A stretch of DNA of 64,000 bases from Halobacillus mangrovi (GTDB lineage Bacteria > Bacillota > Bacilli > Bacillales > Halobacillaceae). The DNA lies in the NCBI RefSeq assembly GCF_002097535.1, contig NZ_CP020772.1:2480001-2544000 (forward strand), in the 5' to 3' direction. Of this stretch, positions 35,636 through 44,236 are shown piece by piece; positions within the stretch are counted from its first letter, which is position 1; every line of letters begins with the position of its first letter. The position numbers and the translations under genes are program-made. A model generated the notes under the pieces. That model worked only from the letters and a program-made list of their open reading frames with translations, was not told the origin of the DNA and did no database searches.

Positions 35636-36022
35636 TTGATACAAAAATTCATTGAGCTCGGTGAAGGGTATGCAGACATTTATGAACTTATCGAATTAGG
35701 GACGTTAATGCCCGATCGGATCCAGCATGCCATCGCTTTTTACAGTGAGAAAAATGGACAGCCGGTCGCCTCGTTAGCACTAGTACTTAAACCATCAAGA
35801 GATAAATTCCAACCTATTTATATATGCAGGGAAGGGATTCCCAACCCTCATGAAAAACCAAATCAGCGTTTTGACTTATTCAAAGAAATGGCTGCTTCTG
35901 CAGGTAAGGAATTGGCTGAATTTACAATTAAACCGTCAAATATGTTTCCAGAGACAGAACTATTCTATCAACACTTGATTGGAATATTAAGGACAAATAA
36001 ATTCATATCCCCTTTATCATAA
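35636..36022 (+). CDS. YlbA-like conserved protein (DUF7147 type)
   Basis: 128 aa starting at TTG 35636, eight bases after AAGGGAG. The sequence IQKFIELGEGYADIYELIE ... QPIYICREGIP ... YQHLIGILRTNKFI resembles the small Bacillaceae family often mislabelled methylthioribose kinase and, as I recall, B. subtilis YlbA. No catalytic motif is visible and no membrane segment. It is followed by a terminator and converges on ylbG. I do not assign a function. Confidence 0.75.
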   Translation: MIQKFIELGEGYADIYELIELGTLMPDRIQHAIAFYSEKNGQPVASLALVLKPSRDKFQPIYICREGIPNPHEKPNQRFDLFKEMAASAGKELAEFTIKPSNMFPETELFYQHLIGILRTNKFISPLS

Positions 36023-36023
36023 G

Positions 36024-36052
36024 AAAAAGCATCCATTCAGGATGCTTTTTTC
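36024..36052. terminator. Bidirectional terminator between the ylbA-like gene and ylbG
   Basis: Stem AAAAGCATCC / GGATGCTTTT with a short loop and T-runs on both strands. Confidence 0.88.
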
Positions 36053-36092
36053 GTTGAAGATATAAACATGATAATGATTTCAATACTTTTTC

Positions 36093-36371
36093 TTAAATAC
36101 CCATCTTATAATCATACTGTTTTGCTTTATCAGGCTTTGCATTTTCATAATCCGTGCGAACCTCAGGTTTATAGGAGGGAACAACACGGGAAACAAACGG
36201 TAAACGATCTAATTTCTCCATTTTGTACTCCAGGTCCTCTTGGTTCACATATAACAATGCATATTTTCTTCTTTTGGATGCATGGATAAGGTGCCCATGC
36301 TTTTTTATCTGCCTGACATTTTTCATATGCTGAAAATAAACGATGATCCCTTGCCGCTTCGTTTTAATCAT
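36093..36371 (-). CDS. ylbG: DUF2129 protein YlbG
   Basis: 92 aa, normal for the family. RQGIIVYFQHMKNVRQIKKHGHLIHASKRRKYALLYVN is the DUF2129 signature, giving a small RRM-like alpha/beta fold; function unknown. AGGGTG precedes the ATG. In B. subtilis ylbG follows ylbF; here an opposite-strand gene (36458) lies between them. Confidence 0.9.
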   Translation of the reverse strand: MIKTKRQGIIVYFQHMKNVRQIKKHGHLIHASKRRKYALLYVNQEDLEYKMEKLDRLPFVSRVVPSYKPEVRTDYENAKPDKAKQYDYKMGI

Positions 36372-36457
36372 ACGACACCCTACTTTACAAAGTTATTTAT
36401 CGACAGTTTACCAAATGTATGAAAAATGAGCAATTATAGAAAGGAGTTGAGTTTCAA

Positions 36458-36787
36458 GTGAAAACGGATCACGAACGAGCGATAGAAATTTTTCATCATG
36501 AACTGACGAATCACCCTAATTTTAAACAGGTTGAATTTAAAAAAGTCACAGGACTTCCTTTCGTTTACTTAACGGCTGAAGAAGATATTAGTCAAAAGGA
36601 CATAGAGGTAACATTAAAGGTCTCTGCCGCAAGGGCAATGAGAGGAAAACGCCTGACCCTTGCAATGAGCTATGTCCGCAATGATCAGGCGCTTTATGTG
36701 TATCGTGTCCGTTTTTTAGTTCCTCAGCGTAAGATGTTCTGCTGCGGAAATTTATGTGATGACTGTATCCGATTTACACAACCCTAG
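36458..36787 (+). CDS. Uncharacterised small protein with C-terminal cysteine cluster
   Basis: 109 aa from GTG 36458, 11 bases after AAAGGAG. I do not recognise a family. The first ~90 residues look like a compact alpha/beta domain (HHELTNHPNFKQVEFKKVTGLPFVYLT ... KVSAARAMRGKRLTLAMSYV ... YVYRVRFLVPQ); the end carries CCGNLCDDC, a cysteine arrangement that could bind zinc or an iron-sulfur cluster. It is on the strand opposite ylbG and ricF and its stop codon overlaps that of ricF tail to tail. Codon usage looks like its neighbours, so it is likely a real gene. Confidence 0.65.
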   Translation: MKTDHERAIEIFHHELTNHPNFKQVEFKKVTGLPFVYLTAEEDISQKDIEVTLKVSAARAMRGKRLTLAMSYVRNDQALYVYRVRFLVPQRKMFCCGNLCDDCIRFTQP

Positions 36788-37227
36788 GATGCACAGCCGC
36801 AGCTTCCCCCGCTGCCACAGCCTCCGCTGCAACCGGTGTCGGTCAAAGCCATTCCGTTTTTTGGAACTTTAATTTGTTCACTGACACTGAAGGCAACGTT
36901 TTCACTGATTTCATCCAATAACTTCTGAAGATTACGCTCAGCTTTTTTAAATTGAGCGACTTTCTCATGCATGTCCATCTCGCGCTTAACGGAACGAACC
37001 TTTTTCATGATTGAACTATAATCAGGATGGTATCGTCCAAATCGTTGCACATCCTCATAATGTTCCTTCATATTATTAAAATCCTTTATCAGCTTTTGAG
37101 CCTCCGCATCATTTTCAAGCTCATATTTAGCTTGATTATAATGCTGCATTGTATCTGAATTCATGACCATTTGGCCAATCATTTCTGAGCGGTCTAGCAG
37201 ATCGACAATTTCCATTGTTGCTAACAT
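36784..37227 (-). CDS. ricF: RicF/YlbF family regulator
   Basis: 147 aa. YlbF/YmcA superfamily helical domain (AKYELENDAEAQKLIKDFNNMKEHYEDVQRFGRYHPDY) with a Cys/Gly/Ser-rich C-terminus (GCSGGCGSGGSCGCAS). RicF forms the RicA-RicF-RicT complex, which carries [4Fe-4S] clusters and with RNase Y controls mRNA processing, and affects sporulation, competence and biofilm formation. The terminal cysteines are candidate cluster ligands. AGGTGG precedes the ATG. Confidence 0.9.
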   Translation of the reverse strand: MLATMEIVDLLDRSEMIGQMVMNSDTMQHYNQAKYELENDAEAQKLIKDFNNMKEHYEDVQRFGRYHPDYSSIMKKVRSVKREMDMHEKVAQFKKAERNLQKLLDEISENVAFSVSEQIKVPKNGMALTDTGCSGGCGSGGSCGCAS

Positions 37228-37305
37228 ATGTCCACCTCCACTCTCATTTTATCAAATAGGACAGCAGAATGAAATGAGAACAAGTGACTCTGCTGCCCGA
37301 GTTTA

Positions 37306-37671
37306 TTAATAATACGGATACTCAATTTCTTTCCGGGTTTTTCCGGTGTCTTTCTTAACATTAGATATAAGCTGCTGAAACTGACCTATAGCCCCGTTCA
37401 ACTCACCAATATGCCGAGAAACTTCTTCCCAATCCACATCTTGCATTAATTCTCCGAGTTGTTTTATCCAATCTTTTTTATTCGTAGATGTCTGTTTTTT
37501 CACTTCAGGCAGAGAACTCCAAAATGAATCGTCTTCTCCTAAGATCATCCACTTTTCATAATAGGTTTGGATAAGCTTATGGTTTTTCCTAAGCTGTTCC
37601 TTAACAGCTGGATGTTCATCCACGAAATCCTTGAACCGCTGTACACTCGGGTGTAATGACTTGTTACTCAT
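37306..37671 (-). CDS. ylbD: YlbD-family spore coat protein
   Basis: 121 aa from ATG 37671 (MSNKSLHPSVQRFKDFVDEHP), after GAGGTG; the GTG at 37680 is part of that site. Matches the YlbD family, annotated as a spore coat-associated protein: KFVDEHPAVKEQ-like start, KKDWIKQLGELMQDVDWEEVSRHI and a C-terminal Tyr-Pro-Tyr-Tyr. ylbE, which follows it in B. subtilis, is missing. Confidence 0.85.
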   Translation of the reverse strand: MSNKSLHPSVQRFKDFVDEHPAVKEQLRKNHKLIQTYYEKWMILGEDDSFWSSLPEVKKQTSTNKKDWIKQLGELMQDVDWEEVSRHIGELNGAIGQFQQLISNVKKDTGKTRKEIEYPYY

Positions 37672-37730
37672 AGCGTTCACACCTCACTGTTAGAACTACT
37701 CTATAGCCTATGCTAAAAAGGGCGGGCTGT

Positions 37731-38750
37731 TCATGGGATCGATAAAAAATTTTGAGTGTAATACCTTTGATGAACGCCGATTCCGATATGCGTATAGCTT
37801 TTATCCAACATTGCTTCTCGATGGTTTTGACTATTCAACCATCCATGAACTGCAGCCGTTGCATCAATGTATTGAGCTGCAATATTTTCTCCTGCCTGAA
37901 CATAAGAAATATCTCCTAGCCGCTCTTTCAATCCTTTTCCATTCGGGGAGTAATGAGAAAAATAATTGTTGTCATTCATGTCTTTACTGTGAAGAAATGC
38001 CACAGCTGCCGCTTCCTTATGCTCTACCAATTGATTTTTTCCATGGCGGATGCGAAGGTAGTTCGTCATAGTTAATATCTGCTGTTCCATTCCTGTTTCA
38101 ATTCTCTTCCAGTCAGAACGATCTAAATTTTCTTTCACTGGTAATCGACCTCGATAAATGACCTTGTAGGGTTGAAGTTTTAAGAGAATGTCATTTCTCA
38201 CCAGCCTTATCGCCGATAACTTCTCTGTGACAACATCAAAGTAGAGCTGTGCTGTCCAATTATTATCTAGTGGAAGGAGTGGCCGTTCTTTTAAATCTTG
38301 TTCTGTCAATTCAAAAGTATAATTTCCAACCTGCTCAATTCGCAGGGATTGTGATAGTTCGTGGGAGGCAGAAATCTCTCGATAAGATTGTCCAATATAG
38401 ACTGGATTATCTCTCTGTTCACTTGAAAAAGAGACGGCTGAAACAACTTTATTATCCTTTATTGCAATTTGAGAAAGTTCATCATCATAGATCCACCACA
38501 CATATCCATAACTGCTAGGGTCTTTACGGTCTGGTTCCCCCCATTCGGATTTCAGTTCATCAGAACTAGCTCCTTTCCATTCAAAGATGGATTTAGCCTC
38601 TTTGACCTTTTCTATTTCTTCAGTTGCGAAAGTTTCTTCAACGGTCGGTTCTGTCTTGGTTGGATCAGGTACAGAGGGTTTGTCAAAAAAAAGTCTCCAA
38701 CTAATTAAAATAATAATTGTAAGAATGAAAACAGGTGCTAGCTTTCTCAC
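37731..38750 (-). CDS. ylbC: YlbC, CAP/SCP-domain secreted or membrane-anchored protein
   Basis: 339 aa from GTG 38750. N-terminal signal anchor (LAPVFILTIIILISW), an N-terminal CAP-associated domain (~50-190, with repeated SDELKSEWGEPDRKDPS-type stretch), and a C-terminal CAP/SCP domain (MTNYLRIRHGKNQLVEHKEAAAVAFLHSKDM, GENIAAQ, HGWLNSQNHREAML, HIGIGV) with the usual His residues. Enzyme activity is not established for this family. It heads a ylbC-ylbD-ricF minus-strand group. Confidence 0.9.
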   Translation of the reverse strand: MRKLAPVFILTIIILISWRLFFDKPSVPDPTKTEPTVEETFATEEIEKVKEAKSIFEWKGASSDELKSEWGEPDRKDPSSYGYVWWIYDDELSQIAIKDNKVVSAVSFSSEQRDNPVYIGQSYREISASHELSQSLRIEQVGNYTFELTEQDLKERPLLPLDNNWTAQLYFDVVTEKLSAIRLVRNDILLKLQPYKVIYRGRLPVKENLDRSDWKRIETGMEQQILTMTNYLRIRHGKNQLVEHKEAAAVAFLHSKDMNDNNYFSHYSPNGKGLKERLGDISYVQAGENIAAQYIDATAAVHGWLNSQNHREAMLDKSYTHIGIGVHQRYYTQNFLSIP

Positions 38751-39094
38751 TTCGTTCTCTCTCCTCTCTGCTTGCTTCTTACAGTATGTATAATCGACGC
38801 ATAAAGATCCTATGAATTTCTAATTTCAAAAAATAGCGGCAAACCGTTGTTAATGATATTTATTCAACACACTATTCCACATAACAGCAGTTATCTGGAA
38901 TAGTTGATTTCGAGATGTTTATGGGGTTTAGGTTCGTTCGGAAAGGATTCGCTTTCCTACGGGGGAACTGGCAAGCCCACGGAAAGCGAGTCGTTCTCCC
39001 ATCCAGCATCCCTCACGTAAAAGTCTCGAAACTGATTCTACAGGGATAGGACGCTTTAATGGAGGTAGGTAGTAAGGTTTTACAAAGCCAAACA
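38751..39094. other. Intergenic region with degenerate repeat
   Basis: About 345 bases. 38930-39020 contains TTCGCTTTCC ... GGGGGAACTGGC ... GGAAAGCGAGTC, a shortened relative of the repeats at 34.9-35.3 kb, with TTTCGAGA and TCTCGAAA near the ends. The ylbC promoter must lie near the left side. Confidence 0.55.
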
Positions 39095-39096
39095 AA

Positions 39097-39126
39097 AAAG
39101 ACCCGTCGCTATGTACGGGTCTTGTA
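39097..39126 (-). terminator. ylbB terminator
   Basis: Stem AAGACCCGT / ACGGGTCTT with T-run TTTTTT on the minus strand, ten bases past the stop. Confidence 0.88.
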
Positions 39127-39135
39127 TCGAATTGC

Positions 39136-39564
39136 TTAATGAAGTTCTGGACGCTCAGAAATATCTTGCAAGGCTACCCCTGCTGCATGGTCTGACATTT
39201 CCTCCACAGACAAGTCGCCTAGTGATAGAATCCCAGTCAACTTTCCGTTTTCAACGACAGGTAAACGGCGAACTTGATGTTGAGCCATAATCTGACTAGC
39301 TTCTTCCAGAGAGCAGTCTGGAGTACAGCTGTACAAGTGATCACTCATCACTTGTTGGATCGGTGTGGATTCTGGTTTTTTGTCAGCATAGCCACGAATG
39401 ACAAGGTCACGGTCTGTTACCATTCCCATTAAGTTGCCTTGGTCATCACATACAGGCACCGCACCGACATTTTTTTGTTTCATGATAGATGCCGCATCAG
39501 ATAAATTGTCATCTGTGCGACAAACTGAAACATCACTGGTCATAATGTCTTTTACGCTTTTCAT
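39136..39564 (-). CDS. ylbB: Tandem CBS-domain protein YlbB
   Basis: 142 aa: two CBS domains (VKDIMTSDVSVCRTDD ... GAVPVCDDQGNLMGMVTDRDLV and VMSDHLYSCTPDCSLEEA ... RRLPVVENGKLTGILSLGDL). Such stand-alone pairs bind adenine nucleotides or similar ligands; partner unknown. AAGGAGG precedes the ATG at 39564. Confidence 0.9.
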   Translation of the reverse strand: MKSVKDIMTSDVSVCRTDDNLSDAASIMKQKNVGAVPVCDDQGNLMGMVTDRDLVIRGYADKKPESTPIQQVMSDHLYSCTPDCSLEEASQIMAQHQVRRLPVVENGKLTGILSLGDLSVEEMSDHAAGVALQDISERPELH

Positions 39565-39777
39565 GATAAGTCCTCCTTTAAGTAATTCAATATCAATAGT
39601 TATTGTCCCCTTTTTATAAAAATTATTACATGCAAGCCATGTCCTTTTATAGTATAATAAAATGGTAAAAGCCTATATTAATGAGTAAAATGGGCTTTAA
39701 AGACCGAAGCAATTGAAAGTTAATCGGTTTCATACTAAAATTAGTGAAGATACATAACAATTTGTGAGGTGGAAGTA

Positions 39778-40257
39778 ATGAAGTTAGAAGGCACTGGTAT
39801 AGAAGGGCTTATGGTGGATTTCAGACCATTGACCGATCTGATGGAAAGTAACGGATTCATATTGGGTGGATCCTGGGATTACGAAAGAGTAACCTACGAT
39901 TACAAATTAAATGCTCCAGAAAAAAACATAACGTACTACATTCGAATTCAAGGGTATGCCGTTGAAGGTGACGTAGATAAAGGAGATGCTGTAATCCGTC
40001 TTTTGCCACCTCTACTAGGCAGACATTACTACCCGCACGGAGTCGAATATGGGGAACAGGAAGGTTTCTCCTCAGGCATTATTGAAAAAGCAATTGGCCT
40101 TGTTCAAAAAGTCGTGGAACCTGCGAAAAGGTATCATAACCAAGTTCCTGAACATGTTGTCCTTGAAAGGTTGACTAGATGGGCTGAAGAAAATCAAAAC
40201 CAAGAAGTACTTGAAAAAATGAAAGAACTCTCCAATAATCCGGATCAGCGTAAATAA
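39778..40257 (+). CDS. YugN-like family protein
   Basis: 159 aa from ATG 39778; GTG 39769 is part of the Shine-Dalgarno GAGGTGG. Resembles the YugN-like Pfam family (SNGFILGGSWDYERVTYDYKL, YYIRIQGYAVEGDVDKGDAVIRLLPPLLGRHYYPHGVEY). Function unknown. No signal sequence. Followed by its own terminator. Confidence 0.82.
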   Translation: MKLEGTGIEGLMVDFRPLTDLMESNGFILGGSWDYERVTYDYKLNAPEKNITYYIRIQGYAVEGDVDKGDAVIRLLPPLLGRHYYPHGVEYGEQEGFSSGIIEKAIGLVQKVVEPAKRYHNQVPEHVVLERLTRWAEENQNQEVLEKMKELSNNPDQRK

Positions 40258-40302
40258 CGTCTCTTTAATAACTGCTTGACCCAGATGTCCGGTATTACCA
40301 AA

Positions 40303-40348
40303 AGGAGTCGCACATCATTTCATATGATGAGCGGCTTTTTTTGAAAAA
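40303..40348 (+). terminator. Terminator of the yugN-like gene
   Basis: Stem AGTCGCaCATCAT / ATGATGaGCGGCT followed by TTTTTTT. The upstream-most possible ytvI start (TTG 40341) falls in this T-run, which argues against it. Confidence 0.85.
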
Positions 40349-40394
40349 TACCGTGAAAGTTTTTTTCATTAAGGGAAAGGAGTACATAAATAAA

Positions 40395-41453
40395 TTGTTC
40401 CGATACCTGACAAAAAAACAATGGATTCTTATCTTACTCGCCCTACTGTTCATTGTAGCCTGTTATTTTATCCTGCCTGTTTCTATTCCCTTAATATTTG
40501 CATTTGTTACAGCTCTTTTCTTAAATCCTTCGGTTCGATGGCTTCAGTTCCGTTTTAGAATCAATCGAAAAATGGCTGTAACTGTTGTGTTCCTATTATT
40601 CGTCATCTTTCTTGGATTATTAGGTACATATGCAATTACTCGAGCGGTTGCTCAGATTATTGAATTGGCTGATAATGCTCCAGAATACATTAATCAAATA
40701 AACAACGTTCTTCTGAACTGGCAGAACAATATGCACAGTTTCACCCAGAGCATGCCGAAGGAATTTGTAGATAAAGTAACAAGTGAATTAATGAATTCTT
40801 TAGATAGAACAACGGCAGCTATCTCAGAAAAACTTCAGCTAGCGAACATTGCAGCCGCAGCTGCAAAGATCCCTGAATACTTAGTCAGCCTTCTTGTCTA
40901 TTTAATTGCTCTGTTTCTATTCATGCTTGAATTACCGCGTCTAAGAGACAAGATGCATGACCAATTTACAGAAGCAACCTCTGAAAAGGTTAAATTTATG
41001 AATGCACGACTATCCTACGTCGTATTCGGTTTCTTGAAAGCACAATTTCTTGTGAGTATCATCATCTTTGTCGTTTCACTGGCTGGATTGCTATGGATCA
41101 CCCCTGATGTCGCAATCATCATGTCCATCATTATTTGGATCATCGACTTTATCCCGATCATTGGATCAATCGTCATTCTCGGGCCGTGGTCCATCTATAT
41201 GTTAATTATCGGGGAACTGGAGATGGGTACAAAGCTTGGATTATTAGCCATTGTTCTGTTGGCCATTCGACGAACAGTTGAACCGAAAGTCATGGGCCGG
41301 CATATTGGTCTCTCTCCACTAGCTACTTTAATTGCGATGTATCTAGGACTACAGCTCATTGGACTAACAGGATTTATCCTAGGTCCACTAGTCGTGATTG
41401 CATTCAACTCAGCGAAAGAAGCAGGAATTATTAAATGGAATTTGAAGATATAA
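40395..41453 (+). CDS. ytvI: Sporulation integral membrane protein YtvI (AI-2E transporter superfamily)
   Basis: About 352 aa from TTG 40395 (MFRYLTKKQWILILL), after AAAGGAG at 12 bases; a TTG at 40341 lies in the preceding terminator. Seven to eight membrane helices of the AI-2E/PerM superfamily with the terminal signature DFIPIIGSIVILGPW ... VEPKVMGRHIGLSPLATL. The long extracellular loop and overall pattern match TIGR02872 YtvI, a sporulation-associated member. Transported substrate unknown. Confidence 0.85.
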   Translation: MFRYLTKKQWILILLALLFIVACYFILPVSIPLIFAFVTALFLNPSVRWLQFRFRINRKMAVTVVFLLFVIFLGLLGTYAITRAVAQIIELADNAPEYINQINNVLLNWQNNMHSFTQSMPKEFVDKVTSELMNSLDRTTAAISEKLQLANIAAAAAKIPEYLVSLLVYLIALFLFMLELPRLRDKMHDQFTEATSEKVKFMNARLSYVVFGFLKAQFLVSIIIFVVSLAGLLWITPDVAIIMSIIIWIIDFIPIIGSIVILGPWSIYMLIIGELEMGTKLGLLAIVLLAIRRTVEPKVMGRHIGLSPLATLIAMYLGLQLIGLTGFILGPLVVIAFNSAKEAGIIKWNLKI

Positions 41454-41487
41454 AAAAGCCTGAAAGCATTGCTTCAGGCTTTTTTTT
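41453..41487. terminator. Bidirectional terminator between ytvI and the GNAT gene
   Basis: Stem AAAGCCTGAA / TTCAGGCTTT with seven-base loop; T-runs both ways. Confidence 0.92.
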
Positions 41488-42025
41488 ATAATTCTTCTTT
41501 TGAATGATTTAGGTTTTTGTTAGCCGTTTTTTCCTTTTTAAACATAAGGATATCCCTATTCCTGCCGGTGTGATTAAAACCATTATTAATCAGTACTTTT
41601 TGTGAAGGAATATTTGTTTTATCGCATTGTGCTTCAATTCCTTTAACTCCAGGATAAGTGAAAGCCCAGCTGCAAAGATTTTCGACAGCTTCTGATGCGT
41701 ACCCTTGATTCCTCTCTGATGCGACGATGTGGTATCCGATTTCTATCGTTCCCTCGCTGTCAGGCATGCCTTTAAATCCGATATCACCAACTACATGTTC
41801 ACCCTTTTCATCCATAATAACCCAAGGGCCAAAACCTAGTTCACTCTCCTCATTTTCCAACTTTTCAACATAAATTGGTAATAGCGCTTTCAATCCATCA
41901 TGCGGCCAGTTTTTATTCCAAGGCAGCTGGTACTTATAATAGAATGCCAGGGAATTCTTCATCAGCATCTGGGCAAGGTCTATTGTAATGGGGATCATGT
42001 GCAAGCGTGGTGTCTTCAATTCCAT
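41486..42025 (-). CDS. GNAT-family acetyltransferase (RimJ/RimL type)
   Basis: 179 aa from ATG 42025 (MELKTPRLHMIPI), the usual start for this group; the upstream extension is not conserved. Acetyl-CoA-binding motif ERNQGYASEAVENLCSWAF and C-terminal KVLINNGFNHTGR place it with RimJ/RimL-like protein/ribosomal acetyltransferases (Acetyltransf_3). Substrate unknown. Confidence 0.85.
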   Translation of the reverse strand: MELKTPRLHMIPITIDLAQMLMKNSLAFYYKYQLPWNKNWPHDGLKALLPIYVEKLENEESELGFGPWVIMDEKGEHVVGDIGFKGMPDSEGTIEIGYHIVASERNQGYASEAVENLCSWAFTYPGVKGIEAQCDKTNIPSQKVLINNGFNHTGRNRDILMFKKEKTANKNLNHSKEEL

Positions 42026-42112
42026 CTTTGAAACATCCCTTTCTATGTATATTATCATACTCATACTGACCTATATTCCTGTTTAAGCCTTATCCTAAAC
42101 AACATTATTGCT

Positions 42113-42157
42113 AAAAAAAACGCAGCGAAATCGTTTTTTTACGATTCGCTGCGGATA
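42113..42157 (-). terminator. ctaM terminator
   Basis: Stem CGCAGCGAATCG / CGATTTCGCTGCG followed by TTTTTTT on the minus strand. Confidence 0.9.
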
Positions 42158-42164
42158 AAATAGG

Positions 42165-42620
42165 TTAGGTCCCCAAAATAGCTTTAATCATACTTGTGGT
42201 TGTGCCGCCATCATAAATGATATACAAGAGCAAATACACGGCTACACCAGTGATTGCTGTAAAGAACCATATGATGCTCGTCACAGGCCCGACTTTACGG
42301 TGTTTTTTAATATTTCTTTTAAAAGCTAAAGTCAGGGTCACAATCCCGAATACAGCGCCCACCGTCGCTAGTATTATGTGAAAGATAAGGAAAATTGTAT
42401 AATAAATCTTTATATCATCAGGTCCTCCAAAACTTGTATTTCCAACAAAGATTGTTCGGCTGGCGTAAATAATAAAAAAGGTTAATGCACTGATCGCAGC
42501 AGCAATCATTACTTTTTTGTGAGTCCTTCTTTTATCCTTGGCAATTAACCTCCATCCGATGGCAACAAGTATGGCACTAAGAACGATGAAGAATGTACTT
42601 AACGTTGGCAATAACGGCAT
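42165..42620 (-). CDS. ctaM: DUF420 membrane protein CtaM (YozB)
   Basis: 151 aa from ATG 42620 (MPLLPTLSTFFIVLS). Five membrane helices with conserved histidines (YYTIFLIFHIILATVG), the DUF420 pattern. In Staphylococcus aureus CtaM is needed for cytochrome aa3 oxidase maturation. Position just downstream of ctaG supports that role. Confidence 0.88.
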   Translation of the reverse strand: MPLLPTLSTFFIVLSAILVAIGWRLIAKDKRRTHKKVMIAAAISALTFFIIYASRTIFVGNTSFGGPDDIKIYYTIFLIFHIILATVGAVFGIVTLTLAFKRNIKKHRKVGPVTSIIWFFTAITGVAVYLLLYIIYDGGTTTSMIKAILGT

Positions 42621-42662
42621 AAAGACACCTCTTCTCAAACACTGTTATATTTCTTCATATGA

Positions 42663-42701
42663 AAGGGAGGCCGACCTTTATGGACAGGCTAGGCCTCCCT
42701 T
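42663..42701. repeat. Inverted repeat between ctaG and ctaM
   Basis: AAGGGAGGCC (42663-42672) and GGCCTCCCTT (42692-42701), perfect 10-bp arms, 19-base loop, no T-run; a structured leader upstream of ctaM or a processed end of ctaG. Confidence 0.6.
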
Positions 42702-42830
42702 CTCAATTAGAAATCTGGCTTAAATATTGTTATCTTTTTTAAATGAACTAGTGGCTCTCCTGAAGTGAAATGGTTAACTTGAATGTTCTAGACTTTTTTT
42801 AAAAAAGCCTTATACTGCAAGTGTTTTTCA

Positions 42831-43730
42831 TCAAGACTCGCTTTGAAGGTGACTTGGAATTGGATCAATGGTTTCCCTTTCACGATTGAACCAGCTGAAA
42901 AAGATATAAGCGATTACAGATCCGAAAATAATTTCCTGTGCGATTTTCATGATAATTCCGCCTAATTGCTGATCTTCAATTAATGGCATAGGAGTGAACG
43001 TATTCGGTCCAGTCAGGTTTTGAGTAATACCGTTTAGTACGTCTGCTGGTACACATAAACTCATCGCCTGCAGCCATGCACCTGATTGGGAATACGTTTC
43101 ATAGATAGGCGAGCCAGCGAAAATAATTAAACCGCAGGCTGGAGTAATCAGCACTCCATTAGCGAAAATAAAACCAATTTTCAGAATGGGGCTTAGTCGA
43201 TCCATTTCTTTAAGTGGCGGGAATACGGACAGCCACATAAAGAAAGCGGTGATTAATATTACTGTAGTCGTAATCACATGGGCCCATTCATTCGATTTAG
43301 TGAAATCAAAAATAACAGGCATATGGTACAACGAGAAAAGGCCGTTAAATAGAATCAAGGATAAGAGAGGCTTCGTACCCAATCTGAACACGGGGCGAAG
43401 GCCTTTCGTATTAAATAGTTTCCTAAAAATCCAATTGGGAATACCCTTAATGACCAAGATAGGAAACAGTAAGTAATATAAAGCCATCTGCGTCATATGT
43501 GCAGTAAACATGATATGGCCTATTAAATCAACAGGGGAACCTTTAATAATGTAAAGAAGAAGCATACCCAAATAGAACATGGTCTGTTGAAGGGGCGTCG
43601 GTTTTTCAGTACCTTTTTCCCTACCTGGACCTGTTATATAAAAATAACCTAGAGCAAGTATTAAGATGAACAATAAGTAAAAAGGGCTCCACAATGCACG
43701 AAATCCAAAAATTTGCAGTTCTAACCACAT
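42831..43730 (-). CDS. ctaG: Cytochrome c oxidase assembly factor CtaG (caa3 type)
   Basis: 299 aa with about seven membrane helices; the caa3_CtaG family signatures FTAHMTQMALYYLLFPILVIKGIP and LFSLYHMPVIFDF are visible. Required for copper centre assembly in the B. subtilis caa3 oxidase. Separated from ctaF by a terminator and 180 bases, so it may have its own promoter. GAGGTG precedes the ATG. Confidence 0.93.
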   Translation of the reverse strand: MWLELQIFGFRALWSPFYLLFILILALGYFYITGPGREKGTEKPTPLQQTMFYLGMLLLYIIKGSPVDLIGHIMFTAHMTQMALYYLLFPILVIKGIPNWIFRKLFNTKGLRPVFRLGTKPLLSLILFNGLFSLYHMPVIFDFTKSNEWAHVITTTVILITAFFMWLSVFPPLKEMDRLSPILKIGFIFANGVLITPACGLIIFAGSPIYETYSQSGAWLQAMSLCVPADVLNGITQNLTGPNTFTPMPLIEDQQLGGIIMKIAQEIIFGSVIAYIFFSWFNRERETIDPIPSHLQSES

Positions 43731-43854
43731 AGGTGTCTCACCTCAGAGTGTTTATTCATTACTTCTTATTTTAACGAATTTTAATAGAAAAAACGAGTGT
43801 AGGTTTGTGAATTTGTCTAATGTTCATAATTTGGTCAAATCTCTTATTTACATA

Positions 43855-43886
43855 AGAAAAAGACCGGAAACCCGGTCTTTTTCATT
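43855..43886 (-). terminator. ctaF terminator
   Basis: Stem AAAAAGACCGG / CCGGTCTTTTT with a short loop; closes the ctaBCDEF unit. Confidence 0.92.
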
Positions 43887-43912
43887 TTTAACTAACTATT
43901 ACGTTTTTAATC

Positions 43913-44233
43913 TTACCACCAGATGATAGACGTGAACGTAACGATTGTTAGGAAAGCAACAGCGGCTCCACCGTAGATCATCAATGCAGGCATGTCATGA
44001 CCTTTATTTTTCATATGCATGAAATAATAAAGCTGGAACGCCACTTGGACAACGGCAAGGATAATTAAGGTTGGAATGATGAAGTAAGAATTCACTTCAA
44101 ACATAACCAATGCAAAAGCTATAAGAGTGAATAGAATCATAAGCACAAAACTGATCACTTGCTGTTTCATCTCTTCTTTATGCTGTTTACGTTCATATTC
44201 AGCTTGATGAGCTGGCTTTGAGTGATTTGCCAT
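43913..44233 (-). CDS. ctaF: Cytochrome c oxidase subunit IV (CtaF)
   Basis: 106 aa with three membrane helices; the COX4_pro pattern VQVAFQLYYFMHMKNKGHDMP is present. The basic His/Lys/Gln-rich N-terminus is cytoplasmic. Three bases after ctaE; last gene of the operon before the terminator. Confidence 0.93.
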   Translation of the reverse strand: MANHSKPAHQAEYERKQHKEEMKQQVISFVLMILFTLIAFALVMFEVNSYFIIPTLIILAVVQVAFQLYYFMHMKNKGHDMPALMIYGGAAVAFLTIVTFTSIIWW

Positions 44234-44236
44234 TGA

